Assembly: GCA_947313855.1 (NCBI GenBank)
Contig: CAMZNS010000029.1
Coordinates: forward strand, 1-41,302
Origin: an uncultured Deferribacteraceae bacterium
GTDB lineage: Bacteria; Chrysiogenota; Deferribacteres; CAMZNJ01
Direction: 5' to 3'
DNA length: 41,302 bases
The notes under the pieces are model-generated. The model worked only from the letters and a program-made list of their open reading frames with translations. It was not told the DNA's origin and searched no databases. A program made the translations under genes and the position numbers. This document shows positions 16,887-25,635 of the stretch, in pieces (position 1 is the stretch's first letter; each line of letters opens with the position of its first letter).

Positions 16887-17614
16887 TAATACTTCTTCTG
16901 ATTATGACACTACTTCACGGTGCAAGTTACGCCGTCGAAAACAAGGCATTTTTGCCCATCCCTCCAATACCCGGTCTTGAAGATGACGGCAACGTGTCCA
17001 TACTACTGCAGATAGTCTTCCTGCTGTCGTTCCTTACCGTTCTGCCTGCGGTTATCATCATGATGACGTCTTTTACGCGAGTGCTCATCGTTTTGTCGTT
17101 CCTGCGAACAGCTATGGGAACAGCCACCATGCCACCATCCTCGGTTTTGATTACGTTTGCCCTTGCTCTCACGTTTTACATCATGTCCCCCGTTTTCAGC
17201 AAAATAAATGAGCAGGCAGTTGTTCCCTACATCAATGAGGATATTACGTTTCAGGTTATGGTTGAGCGTTCGGTTGATCCCATGCGTGAGTTTATGTTGT
17301 CGAATACGCGTAAGAAGCATCTGGACATGTTCCTCTCCATCGCCTCATTACGTCCGAAAACCATGGATGAGGTTCCCCTTCATATTATCGTTACGTCATT
17401 CATGGTGAGCGAGATACAGACGGCGTTTCAGATCGGTTTCGTGTTATTTTTGCCGTTTTTGGTGATAGATTTTGTCATATCGAGCATACTTCTCTCCATG
17501 GGTATGATGATGCTTCCTCCCATTATAATTTCGTTGCCATTTAAGGTTATGTTGTTTGTGCTTGTGGATGGCTGGGCGTTGCTGACAAGCTCCCTTGTGC
17601 GTAGTTTTTACTGA
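16856..17614 (+). CDS. fliP: Flagellar export channel protein FliP
   Basis: Core pore subunit of the flagellar type III export gate in the inner membrane. The 252 residues include an N-terminal signal peptide (KKIVILLLIMTLLHGASYA) and four membrane helices. Family motifs include MMTSFTRVLIVLSFLR, MREFML, ASLRPKTMDEVPLHI and SEIQTAFQIGFVLFLPFLVIDF. The only in-frame ATG ahead of the signal peptide is at 16856, inside fliO and without a Shine-Dalgarno. An AAGGAG at 16860-16865 instead points to an ATC codon at 16874. fliQ follows after 73 bases. Confidence 0.95.
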   Translation: MEGAYIIKKIVILLLIMTLLHGASYAVENKAFLPIPPIPGLEDDGNVSILLQIVFLLSFLTVLPAVIIMMTSFTRVLIVLSFLRTAMGTATMPPSSVLITFALALTFYIMSPVFSKINEQAVVPYINEDITFQVMVERSVDPMREFMLSNTRKKHLDMFLSIASLRPKTMDEVPLHIIVTSFMVSEIQTAFQIGFVLFLPFLVIDFVISSILLSMGMMMLPPIIISLPFKVMLFVLVDGWALLTSSLVRSFY

Positions 17615-17687
17615 CCTAGCAGGTTTACGTCCATACCCTAGGTACGCCCAAGCCTTATGTTATGCCATACCGTGAAGGAGAAAAATT

Positions 17688-17963
17688 ATGAATCCTGATG
17701 TTGTTATAAATTTGTTAACTCGTGCTTTTACGTTGATACTCATTATTTCTGCCCCCATTCTAGTTATCACCCTTCTTGTGGGGCTGGTAATCAGCATCTT
17801 CCAAGCGGTTACAGCCATTCAGGAGATGACCCTTACTTTTATCCCTAAGATATTTGTTGTTATCATCTCGTTGCTATTCTTTTTTCCATGGATAATCAGA
17901 CAGCTGATGACCTACACATACGCCCTTTGGGGGGATTTTAGCCCCTATATCGGCAGGTTCTGA
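17688..17963 (+). CDS. fliQ: Flagellar export channel protein FliQ
   Basis: Small export-gate subunit wrapping the FliP/FliR pore. The 91 residues have two membrane hairpin helices, ILVITLLVGLVISIFQA and FVVIISLLFFFPWII, separated by the typical TAIQEMTLTFIPK loop. GAAGGAG precedes the ATG. The usual next genes (fliR, flhB, flhA) do not follow; the flagellar run ends here and mqnE begins about 95 bases later, after a weak AGTTGC/GCAACT hairpin (17984-18011). Confidence 0.95.
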   Translation: MNPDVVINLLTRAFTLILIISAPILVITLLVGLVISIFQAVTAIQEMTLTFIPKIFVVIISLLFFFPWIIRQLMTYTYALWGDFSPYIGRF

Positions 17964-18058
17964 TAAGGATCAAATAGGAACGAAGTTGCAATTATAATTG
18001 CTAAAGCAACTAATGTTGTGTTATTGTAGAACTATTATTGATGAGGTGTCTTTCTAGC

Positions 18059-19066
18059 ATGAACCTATTTACACAACCCCTACACGATCTCGCTACGCAA
18101 GCTAATAAAATCCGTGTTGCCAAACATGGTACAAAATCATATTTTGTGCGAAACATACAACTAAACTGCACCAATATCTGCATCTACGACTGTCTGTTCT
18201 GTGCCTACAAACGCAAATCAGGGGAGGACGGAGCATACTTCATGTCTGTAGACGACGCTGTAGAATACGTTGCCACCAATGCTGGCGATGCCGTGGAGAT
18301 TCACATGACCGGTGGCATCCCCGCAAACATCACACTAGACTACTACGTCGAACTACTTGGTGCCCTCAAGAAAAACTTCCCCGACAAAGCAATCAAAGGA
18401 CTCACATGTGTAGAAATTGACGTTTTCGCACGACGTGCACGACTCGACTACGCCACAGTTTTACGCACACTCAAAACAGCCGGACTAGACATGCTACCCG
18501 GTGGCGGTGCCGAAATATTCGCACCACACGTTCGAAATAAAATATGCAAAGGCAAACTCTCCGCCGATGAATGGCTGAATATTACCGAAATAGCCCACAA
18601 CGAAGGGATACGATCCAACGCAACCATGCTGTTCGGACACATCGAATCCTACGACGATCGCATGAATCACCTCGAACAACTTCGCGAACTACAAAACAAA
18701 ACCAACGGCTTCAACGCCTTTATACCACTAACCTTTCATCCACAAAATACACAACTCGACCATATTAAAAAATCAACCGCCGTCGACCAACTCAAAACCA
18801 TTGCCGTCAGCAGGATCGTTTTAGACAACATCAGCCATATCAAAGGATACTGGGTTATGCTGGGGGAAAGTATTGCACAAATGTCACTCTACTACGGAGC
18901 AGACGACCTTGACGGCACAATCGTGAAAGAACGTATCACACATGCCGCCGGTGCAACATCACGGGAAGGACTCAGTGGCGACGACATGGTGTTCCTCATA
19001 CAATCCGCAGGACTCACACCCGTCGAACGCGACGCCTACTACAACGAGCTGAAAATTTATGCATAA
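18059..19066 (+). CDS. mqnE: Aminofutalosine synthase (radical SAM, MqnE)
   Basis: First committed reactions of the futalosine menaquinone pathway: adds the chorismate-derived enolpyruvyl benzoate to SAM, giving 6-amino-6-deoxyfutalosine. The 335-residue protein has the radical SAM cluster CIYDCLFC (C-x3-C-x2-C), VEIHMTGGIP, MLPGGGAEIF, SNATMLFGHIE and ITHAAGAT, as in MqnE. The related MqnC is the main alternative. The frame extends to a TTG at 18038, but GAGGTG at 18043-18048 fits the ATG at 18059. The stop overlaps the next gene by eight bases. mqnB lies 16 kb away in this window. Confidence 0.9.
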   Translation: MNLFTQPLHDLATQANKIRVAKHGTKSYFVRNIQLNCTNICIYDCLFCAYKRKSGEDGAYFMSVDDAVEYVATNAGDAVEIHMTGGIPANITLDYYVELLGALKKNFPDKAIKGLTCVEIDVFARRARLDYATVLRTLKTAGLDMLPGGGAEIFAPHVRNKICKGKLSADEWLNITEIAHNEGIRSNATMLFGHIESYDDRMNHLEQLRELQNKTNGFNAFIPLTFHPQNTQLDHIKKSTAVDQLKTIAVSRIVLDNISHIKGYWVMLGESIAQMSLYYGADDLDGTIVKERITHAAGATSREGLSGDDMVFLIQSAGLTPVERDAYYNELKIYA

Positions 19067-19988
19067 ATACTGCTTCATTAACCCAACACCCAACATGGTT
19101 CGCCTATCTCGCTCTAGGCTATTTCAAGAACACGAAGTATGCTACGCTTACGTTGGCGAAGTGTTCAGAAACTCGTTCCCACGCATCTACCACATCAACA
19201 AAGGACACTTTTCGTTCGTGGAACTTGACGAAACCCCCGGCAAAACAACGTTCAACCCCATTGCCGAAAACGCCTTCACTGTTTTCCCAAACCGCTTGGC
19301 AAACCTAAACCTAGGGAACATCTTCAAAGGCAGAAACAAACACGCCCAAGGTCTCACCAAAGATATTATGCTAAGTAATGCTGGGTATTCCGTTGTGAGC
19401 TACAAACACATCACCGCACAGCAACTTAGCAAGACGGACGCCTCAACAACATTCACAACCTCGAGCAAACAAAATGTAGCCCCCCCCGAAGAGCCGGTGT
19501 TTGACCCCTCCAAGGTAGAACTATTCTCCTCCCTAGAGGAACTTCAGAAAAAACACGACAAAGCGGTCTACATATCCTCAGGGATTATCGACGATACGGA
19601 CAGAAGCCTTAGCCTGCAGATCTACTCCTCAACAATGGACATCGAAAAAACACTGGGCGAATACTACTATATTTCAAATGTTGGCGACAGCAGGGTAGAC
19701 TTCTTCGTTCGCAAAGGCAAACTACACATAATCTCGAAAAATGAACAGGGACTCAGTATCTTCTCCGCACTCTATCCCATCGCCATGGACTACTCCTTCA
19801 TACTCCTCAAAAGCCATGGCATGAGGGTGAATAACTCCAAAACATTGATTCGAAACAAAGGTGTCTACTACATCGACGACTACAGCTACTTCAACATATC
19901 ACTGCAACTATCCGATAATTATTACACACAACTCGCAAAAAACTTTACATCTGCTAAGTTTCTAAGGTATAATGATAAAAAATACTAA
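19059..19988 (+). CDS. Unknown protein translationally coupled to mqnE
   Basis: A 309-residue protein I do not recognise. It starts inside the last codons of mqnE (8-base overlap), so the two are probably made together. There is no signal peptide or membrane helix. The N-terminal 125 residues contain LSRSRLFQEHEVCYAYVGEVF and a predicted mixed alpha/beta pattern. A polar, Ser/Thr-rich linker covers about 125-150 (TDASTTFTTSSKQ). A second, aromatic-rich domain (IYSSTMDIEKTLGEYYYISN, VDFFVRKGKLHIISKNEQG) completes it. Context allows a role linked to menaquinone synthesis, but no motif proves it. It is not MqnA or MqnD by sequence. Confidence 0.85.
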   Translation: MHKYCFINPTPNMVRLSRSRLFQEHEVCYAYVGEVFRNSFPRIYHINKGHFSFVELDETPGKTTFNPIAENAFTVFPNRLANLNLGNIFKGRNKHAQGLTKDIMLSNAGYSVVSYKHITAQQLSKTDASTTFTTSSKQNVAPPEEPVFDPSKVELFSSLEELQKKHDKAVYISSGIIDDTDRSLSLQIYSSTMDIEKTLGEYYYISNVGDSRVDFFVRKGKLHIISKNEQGLSIFSALYPIAMDYSFILLKSHGMRVNNSKTLIRNKGVYYIDDYSYFNISLQLSDNYYTQLAKNFTSAKFLRYNDKKY

Positions 19989-20019
19989 CGTTTTATTATT
20001 ATAACCAAGGAGCAAAAGC

Positions 20020-20889
20020 ATGATAAAAAAAGCTGTATTCCCCGTTGCAGGGTTTGGCACACGTATGTTGCCCGCAACAAAATCTATCCCCAAAGAACTA
20101 CTCAACATCGTCAACAAACCCCTCATCCACTACGCCGTAATGGAAGCCATCGCCGCCGGTATCGAAGAGATTATTTTCGTTACAGCAAACCACAAACGTG
20201 CCCTAGACGACTACTTCGACGACAACTTTCAACTCAATCAAGCCCTCAAAGAGGCTGGCAAAACCGACCTGTATCACGAAATGAAAGATATTGCAGGACG
20301 CGTACACCCCATATTTGTACGCCAAAAAGAACAGAAAGGCTTAGGACATGCTATCCTGCAAGCAGCCTCTGTTATCAATAACGAACCGTTCGTAGTCATC
20401 CTACCCGACGACATCTTCTACTCCAAAGAATCCGTAACCAAACAGCTTGTTGACAGGTTCGCCACTGTGCAAAAATCTATCGTGGGACTCCAATCTGTGG
20501 CACCAGAAAAAACACACCTCTATGGCGTAGTATCCATAGACTCGGACGAAGGGAACGGACTCTACAAACTCAACGACATGGTCGAAAAACCGAAAGTTAA
20601 CCCACCCTCAAACAAAGCCATTGTCGGACGCTATGTACTAACTCCCGACGTAATGGACGTTCTAGCATCAATAAAACCCGGAGTCGGTGGCGAAATACAA
20701 CTCACCGATGCCATACTCAAGGTATGCCAAGACGATGCCGTTTACGGAATGGAATACGAAGGGCGTAGGTTCGACTGTGGCAACAAAGAGGGGCTACTAC
20801 GTGCCAGCATAGCATTCGCACGGGATTACCCCGATACCCTGTCGGCACTCATCGACGAAACAAAAGACTTGCACAACAATCACAGATAA
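20020..20889 (+). CDS. galU: UTP-glucose-1-phosphate uridylyltransferase
   Basis: Makes UDP-glucose from UTP and glucose-1-phosphate for envelope polysaccharide synthesis. The 289 residues begin with the nucleotidyltransferase signature GFGTRMLPATKSIPKELL. Substrate regions VRQKEQKGLGHAIL, LPDDIF, DMVEKPK and GRYVLTPDV follow. Length is standard. AGGAG is placed eight bases before the ATG. It starts 31 bases after the coupled unknown gene, so it may belong to the same transcript. An 8-bp repeat array follows its stop. Confidence 0.95.
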   Translation: MIKKAVFPVAGFGTRMLPATKSIPKELLNIVNKPLIHYAVMEAIAAGIEEIIFVTANHKRALDDYFDDNFQLNQALKEAGKTDLYHEMKDIAGRVHPIFVRQKEQKGLGHAILQAASVINNEPFVVILPDDIFYSKESVTKQLVDRFATVQKSIVGLQSVAPEKTHLYGVVSIDSDEGNGLYKLNDMVEKPKVNPPSNKAIVGRYVLTPDVMDVLASIKPGVGGEIQLTDAILKVCQDDAVYGMEYEGRRFDCGNKEGLLRASIAFARDYPDTLSALIDETKDLHNNHR

Positions 20890-20893
20890 TGAA

Positions 20894-20963
20894 CGTGCCA
20901 TCGTGCCATCGTGCCAGCGTGCCAGCGTGCCAGCGTGCGAACATGCGAGCACACGAGCATGCT
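20894..20963. repeat. 8-bp CGTGCCAG/T array after galU
   Basis: About eight octamer units (CGTGCCAT, CGTGCCAG, then diverged CGTGCGAA and related copies) start four bases after the galU stop. Confidence 0.85.
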
Positions 20964-21115
20964 GGTATGGTTGTGCCCCCTGACGCAGGCACCGACAAAT
21001 ATACGCCACATGGCAACAGTCAGACCTAACCTTTTAGATTGCATGCTTCAATAAAGTGTGGTATGTTGGAAAAGTAACGCAGTATCAATTTATCTTAACC
21101 GGAGGGCTATTGACT

Positions 21116-22510
21116 ATGGTATGGATATTTAAATCGAAAGCAGCAACACAGCCTCTACCGAAACACAAGGTGGATCCCGCCTACAAAAAGCTTAGACGCC
21201 AAGTTTATCTAGGTATTTTTGTGGGGTATGCAGGGTACTACCTTGTACGAAAAAACTTTACAATTGCCATGCCAGGGTTGCTCGAAGAGTTCGACTACTC
21301 CAAAGCTGAACTAGGGATGACACTTGCAGCCACATCGCTTGCTTACGGCCTGTCCAAGTTTTTCATGGGCAGTATCTCCGACAAGTCAAACCCACGATTC
21401 TTCATGACCGCTGGACTCATGATGTCTGCACTAGTTCTCCTGCTCATGTCAACCAACTTTGTCGCAGGATCTATCCTACTCATGACCTTCCTCTACTTCA
21501 TGAACGGTTGGGTACAAGGTATGGGATGGCCTCCAAGTGGTAAAACCATGGTTCACTGGTTCTCGCACAACGAGCGTGGTAAGATCGTCTCATTCTGGAA
21601 CATCGCACACAACTTCGGCGGTGCTGGTATGGGTATCCTTGCCGCATACGGTATTGTTATGTACGGACACTACTTCAACCCTGAAGAAGCCTGGAAGGGT
21701 GCCATGATACTCCCCGCATTTGCTGCCATATTTGTTGCAATATTCATACTCATCACCCTACGCGACACACCTCAATCTGAAGGATTACCCCCAATCGAGG
21801 TTTGGCGTAACGATATCCCACCCATCTACGACGCTGAAGATGGCGAAAAAGAACTTGCCCTTAAAGAGATATTCTTCAAACACGTCCTTAACAACAAAAT
21901 CCTTTGGACAATCGCAATCGCCAACGCATTTGTCTACATGGTACGTTACGGCGTGCTCGACTGGGCACCAACATACCTGTACGAAGTGAAAAACTACAAC
22001 ATCAAACAGGCTGGTTTTGCCTACTCACTCTACGAACTTGCAGGTATCCCTGGCACCATCCTTTGCGGAATAGCCTCCGACTACCTATTCAAATCGAAAC
22101 GTGCTCCCGCGGGACTGCTCTTCATGATACCAATCGTAGTCTTTCTCGCAATTTACTGGCTAAACTCATCAGGTCCAATATGGATAGACCTTGTATCGCT
22201 ATTCGCAATAGGATTCTTCATCTACGGACCCGTAATGCTCATCGGACTCTATGCACTTGAGCTAGTTAACAAAAAAGCTGCCGGTACTGCCGCAGGATTC
22301 ACCGGACTATTCGGATACGTGGCAGGAACATTTGCCGCCGGTATCCTTGTGGGCTACATGGTGGATATCTTCGGATGGAATGGCGGATTCCTTGTTATCA
22401 TGATAGCAACAAATCTTGCGGTACTACTCTTTGGACTAGCGTGGATTATGGAAGAACGTGCTGTTCGCAGAGCCAAAAGACTCAAAGACAAGTTAGAAGC
22501 AGAAGCATAA
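21116..22510 (+). CDS. glpT: Glycerol-3-phosphate:phosphate antiporter
   Basis: Inner-membrane major facilitator that imports glycerol-3-phosphate in exchange for phosphate. The 464 residues have twelve membrane helices. GlpT-type motifs include YYLVRKNFTIAMPGL, LGMTLAATSLAYGLSKFFMG, MNGWVQGMGWPPSGKTMVHW and GVLDWAPTYLYE. The frame is open back to 21056, but CGGAGG at 21100-21105 fits the ATG at 21116. glpQ follows in the same direction after about 165 bases, making a coherent unit: GlpQ releases glycerol-3-phosphate and GlpT imports it. The related hexose-phosphate carrier UhpT is less likely given glpQ. Confidence 0.93.
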   Translation: MVWIFKSKAATQPLPKHKVDPAYKKLRRQVYLGIFVGYAGYYLVRKNFTIAMPGLLEEFDYSKAELGMTLAATSLAYGLSKFFMGSISDKSNPRFFMTAGLMMSALVLLLMSTNFVAGSILLMTFLYFMNGWVQGMGWPPSGKTMVHWFSHNERGKIVSFWNIAHNFGGAGMGILAAYGIVMYGHYFNPEEAWKGAMILPAFAAIFVAIFILITLRDTPQSEGLPPIEVWRNDIPPIYDAEDGEKELALKEIFFKHVLNNKILWTIAIANAFVYMVRYGVLDWAPTYLYEVKNYNIKQAGFAYSLYELAGIPGTILCGIASDYLFKSKRAPAGLLFMIPIVVFLAIYWLNSSGPIWIDLVSLFAIGFFIYGPVMLIGLYALELVNKKAAGTAAGFTGLFGYVAGTFAAGILVGYMVDIFGWNGGFLVIMIATNLAVLLFGLAWIMEERAVRRAKRLKDKLEAEA

Positions 22511-22531
22511 ACACTAGCCACAACTGTTGTA

Positions 22532-22609
22532 AAACGGTGAAACGGTGAAACTGTGAAAGCTGTGAAAGCTGTGAAAGCTGCGGAACGGTGAAACTGTGAA
22601 ACTGTGAAA
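22532..22609. repeat. 9-bp TGTGAAAGC-type array between glpT and glpQ
   Basis: About eight 9-bp units run head to tail (ACGGTGAAA, CTGTGAAAG, then mixed forms). Confidence 0.88.
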
Positions 22610-22674
22610 ATTATGGGTGCAGGTGAGAAATAAACCTGTGCCCATCGCTACATCGGAGCTTGGAGGATGACACT

Positions 22675-23760
22675 ATGTCAAAACTAAGAATGACATGGAA
22701 AATTAGCAAACTAATACTCATAGCGGTGGGAGTATTGGCAATAGGACTGACTGTCATGACACTCACAAAAAAAGACAACGATGAAACATCTAACTCGACA
22801 ACCACACAGTACAATCAAGGGGACGACTACGAACGACTTAACGCTAGCCGACTAATTATCGCACACAGAGGTGCATCTGGATACCTACCCGAACATACCA
22901 CCGAAGCAAAAGTCTACGCTCATGCTCTAGGTGCCGACTACATCGAACAAGACGTTGTACTGACCAAAGATGACGTACCAATTGTTCTGCACGATATCTA
23001 TATTGATGACGTTACAAATGTTGCAGAAGTGTTCCCCGGACGAATGAGAAGAGATGGACGCTTCTACGCCATCGACTTCACTTGGGCAGAAATAAAAAAC
23101 CTCCGAGCACACGAACGAACAAACGACAATGGTGAACAGGTATTCCCAAACAGATTCCCACACCAATACACAATGTTTAACCTCAATACGCTGGAAGACG
23201 AAATACTACTCATCAAAGGACTAAACAAAGCAACAGGACGAAACGTCGGAATATACCCCGAAATGAAACAACCCGAATTCCACGCCTCCGAAGGGAAAAG
23301 CGTGGTAGCAGTAGTCGTGGAAATGCTAAAACTCTACCAGTACGACCTAAAAAGTGACAAAATATATCTGCAAAGCTTTGACCTGCAATCCCTGAAAGAT
23401 GCTAGAGACGAATATGGCTACCAAGGGAAGATGATATTCCTCATCGAAGACGGGGAGGAGAGCGAAAACCTCAGAACAGAAAAAGCTGTCGCAAAATATA
23501 CCAAAACGGTGGACGGCATTGGGGCGGAAATTAGCACGCTAGTGGAGTACGATTCGGAAAACAAGACAGTAACTGTGTCGGATTTCGCCAAATACCTCAA
23601 AGGCAACAACCTCGAAATACACGCTTGGACGGTAAGAGAGGACGCACTGCCAGAATGGGCGGACTCCGTAGAGCAGTTGCAGGGTATCCTCTTTAATCAG
23701 GTGGGAGTAACAGGAGTCTTCACTGACTTCCCTGACATTAGCCTCAAGTACACAAACTAA
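22675..23760 (+). CDS. glpQ: Glycerophosphodiester phosphodiesterase
   Basis: Hydrolyses glycerophosphodiesters to glycerol-3-phosphate plus an alcohol, outside the inner membrane. The 361 residues carry an N-terminal hydrophobic anchor or uncleaved signal (about 12-32, ILIAVGVLAIGLTVMTL) and a GDPD barrel. Catalytic HRGASGYLPEHT, the metal residues of YIEQDVVLTKD and VLHD are seen, with FNQVGVTGVFTDFP near the end. The frame reaches a TTG at 22660, but GGAGG at 22662-22666 places the start at ATG 22675. It lies downstream of glpT. Bases around its stop codon are duplicated 76 bp downstream. Confidence 0.93.
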   Translation: MSKLRMTWKISKLILIAVGVLAIGLTVMTLTKKDNDETSNSTTTQYNQGDDYERLNASRLIIAHRGASGYLPEHTTEAKVYAHALGADYIEQDVVLTKDDVPIVLHDIYIDDVTNVAEVFPGRMRRDGRFYAIDFTWAEIKNLRAHERTNDNGEQVFPNRFPHQYTMFNLNTLEDEILLIKGLNKATGRNVGIYPEMKQPEFHASEGKSVVAVVVEMLKLYQYDLKSDKIYLQSFDLQSLKDARDEYGYQGKMIFLIEDGEESENLRTEKAVAKYTKTVDGIGAEISTLVEYDSENKTVTVSDFAKYLKGNNLEIHAWTVREDALPEWADSVEQLQGILFNQVGVTGVFTDFPDISLKYTN

Positions 23761-23845
23761 GGCGTTCACAGCTGTCTCCGGTGGCTGGTGCAACACGTCA
23801 TCAGCCTGCCACACTAGCCTCAAGCACACAAACTAAGGCGTTCAC
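23739..23845. repeat. 31-bp duplication of the glpQ 3' end
   Basis: Copies at 23739-23769 and 23815-23845 differ at one base (TACACAAACTAA versus CACACAAACTAA). The first copy contains the last codons and stop of glpQ; the second is non-coding. Confidence 0.9.
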
Positions 23846-23874
23846 TTAGCAAGACAACTTGCAATCCCGCACAT

Positions 23875-23921
23875 AAAAAAGCCTGGCAGGACACCGAATA
23901 AACAGTGTACCTACCAGGCTT
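23875..23921 (-). terminator. Rho-independent terminator of the oppA unit
   Basis: Read on the minus strand, AAGCCTGG pairs with CCAGGCTT (23879-23886 with 23914-23921). Inner pairings AGG/CCT and CAC/GTG extend the stem, which ends in a run of six T. It lies about 50 bases after the stop of the first oppA copy. It could also stop plus-strand transcripts from glpQ, though no T-run follows on that side. Confidence 0.85.
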
Positions 23922-23972
23922 CTAATCTACCAGTAGCGAACTACCAGTAGCGAACTACCTAAGGTCCGTCGG

Positions 23973-25568
23973 CTATTTTAGCTTACGGAAAAACTTAGGA
24001 TTGTTGGCTTTAAGCACGTTTAGAGTGATGCCACCAACTTTCTCAGGATCAAACATCTTCTCACTAGTGTAGAAGTAGAGAGGCATTACACCAGCGTCAT
24101 CAAGCAGAATTGTTTCTGCCCGCATGAATAGACCGTAACGCTCATCAAGTGGTGCTGATGCCGCTTGGTGCATCAACTTGTTGTACTCAGCGTTATCGTA
24201 GTTACCGTCATTTTGGTCGCTTGTGTTGGTAACTAGGTCAAGGAAGGTACTTGGATCGAGGTAGTCGCCTAACCAACCATTTCTGGCAAGAACGAAGTCA
24301 CCTTGGTCACGTACTTGAAGGAATGTTTTCCACTCGTAGTTTGCAAGTTTGATGTTAATGTTGAGGTTTTGTTTCCACTGCTCTTGGATAAATTCCGCAA
24401 TCTTTTTGTGACCTTCGTTGGTGTTGTAAATAACGGTGATTTCAGGGAAACCTTTGCCGTTAGGGAAGCCAGCGTCAGCAAGTAGTTGTTTTGCTTCGGC
24501 AATGTTTTCCTGTATTTTGGAGCTATCAAACTTTACAGGAGGGGTGTATCCTGCCATTGGGGGAACGAATGAGTATGTAGGAATTTGTCCACCTTTGAGC
24601 ACGCTGTCAACAAGCACTTGGCGATCAACAGACATGGATAGGGCTTTACGAACACGAACATCTTTCATTTCAGGTTTAGCATTGTTGAAGGAGTAGTAGT
24701 AGGTGCCGTACTGAGCTGATTTGTGGTAGTCGGGGCGATTTTTTACGCTCTCAAGACGATCGTTAGGTACGGGGCTGTTGAGGAGTACGTCAACTTCGCC
24801 ATTTTCGTACATGTTGAAGGCAGTGTTGCCGTCTGAGGTTGCGAAGTAAACTAGCTCTTCAACTTGAACGTTGTCCCTGTCCCAATAGGTTGGGCTTTTC
24901 TTAACACGAATGTGGTCTTGAGGAGTCCATTCGGTAAGAACGTAAGGACCGTTGCCAACGAAGTTTTCGGGCTTAACCCAAGCAGCACCAAATTCTTTGA
25001 TTACGTCTACAGGGACGATTGCAAAGGACTGGTGGGTTACAACTTCAGCAAAAAATGGTGCAGGACCAACAAGGGATACTTGGAATGTTTGATCATCGAT
25101 GACTTTGAGTCCAAGACCAGATGCGTCTATCTTACCTGAGTTAAAGTCTTGTCCACCTTTGATGAATGAAGCGGGTAGGTAAGCATAAGGTGCTGCGGAT
25201 TCAGGAGCTAGCTCTAGTACCCAAGAATCGTACACAGTTTGTGCTGTTATGGGTGTGCCGTCGCTAAACTTAGCATCTTTGCGGATGTGGAAGGTAAATG
25301 TTTTAGCGTCGTCGCTAACGTCCCAGCTTTCGGCAACACCAGGGATGGCGTGAGCGTCAACGGGATCGTTAATTGTGAGCCCTTCGAAAAGTGCTTTAGC
25401 GATGTCAGAGCCGGGGGTGCCTTCAACCTTTTGTGGGTTAAGGGAGCCGGGCTCAGCACCATTTGCTAGGTAAAGGATACTGTCACTTGCAGCTTCCTTT
25501 TTAGAGCATCCGACAACAACTATCGCAGCAATGCTTGTGAGTAGTAGTATCTGTAGTATTTTCTTCAT
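23973..25568 (-). CDS. oppA: Peptide ABC transporter substrate-binding lipoprotein (OppA family), copy 1
   Basis: Captures oligopeptides for an ABC importer. The 531 residues begin with a lipoprotein signal ending in lipobox VVVGC. The family-5 solute-binding fold shows GAEPGSLNPQK, FSDGTPITAQTVYDSW, FVGNGPYVLTEW, ALSMSVDRQVLVDSV and PTYSFVPP. GGAGGA is placed well before the ATG. It is the downstream member of a tandem pair with 67 bases between; the two proteins are similar over their whole length. No permease or ATPase genes are nearby. The terminator at 23875-23921 ends the unit. Confidence 0.93.
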   Translation of the reverse strand: MKKILQILLLTSIAAIVVVGCSKKEAASDSILYLANGAEPGSLNPQKVEGTPGSDIAKALFEGLTINDPVDAHAIPGVAESWDVSDDAKTFTFHIRKDAKFSDGTPITAQTVYDSWVLELAPESAAPYAYLPASFIKGGQDFNSGKIDASGLGLKVIDDQTFQVSLVGPAPFFAEVVTHQSFAIVPVDVIKEFGAAWVKPENFVGNGPYVLTEWTPQDHIRVKKSPTYWDRDNVQVEELVYFATSDGNTAFNMYENGEVDVLLNSPVPNDRLESVKNRPDYHKSAQYGTYYYSFNNAKPEMKDVRVRKALSMSVDRQVLVDSVLKGGQIPTYSFVPPMAGYTPPVKFDSSKIQENIAEAKQLLADAGFPNGKGFPEITVIYNTNEGHKKIAEFIQEQWKQNLNINIKLANYEWKTFLQVRDQGDFVLARNGWLGDYLDPSTFLDLVTNTSDQNDGNYDNAEYNKLMHQAASAPLDERYGLFMRAETILLDDAGVMPLYFYTSEKMFDPEKVGGITLNVLKANNPKFFRKLK

Positions 25569-25635
25569 TGAACTTCCTCCTATGAAATGTAATAGTGTAT
25601 TTTTTAATAACTAATCGTAACTAATTGTAATTTCT

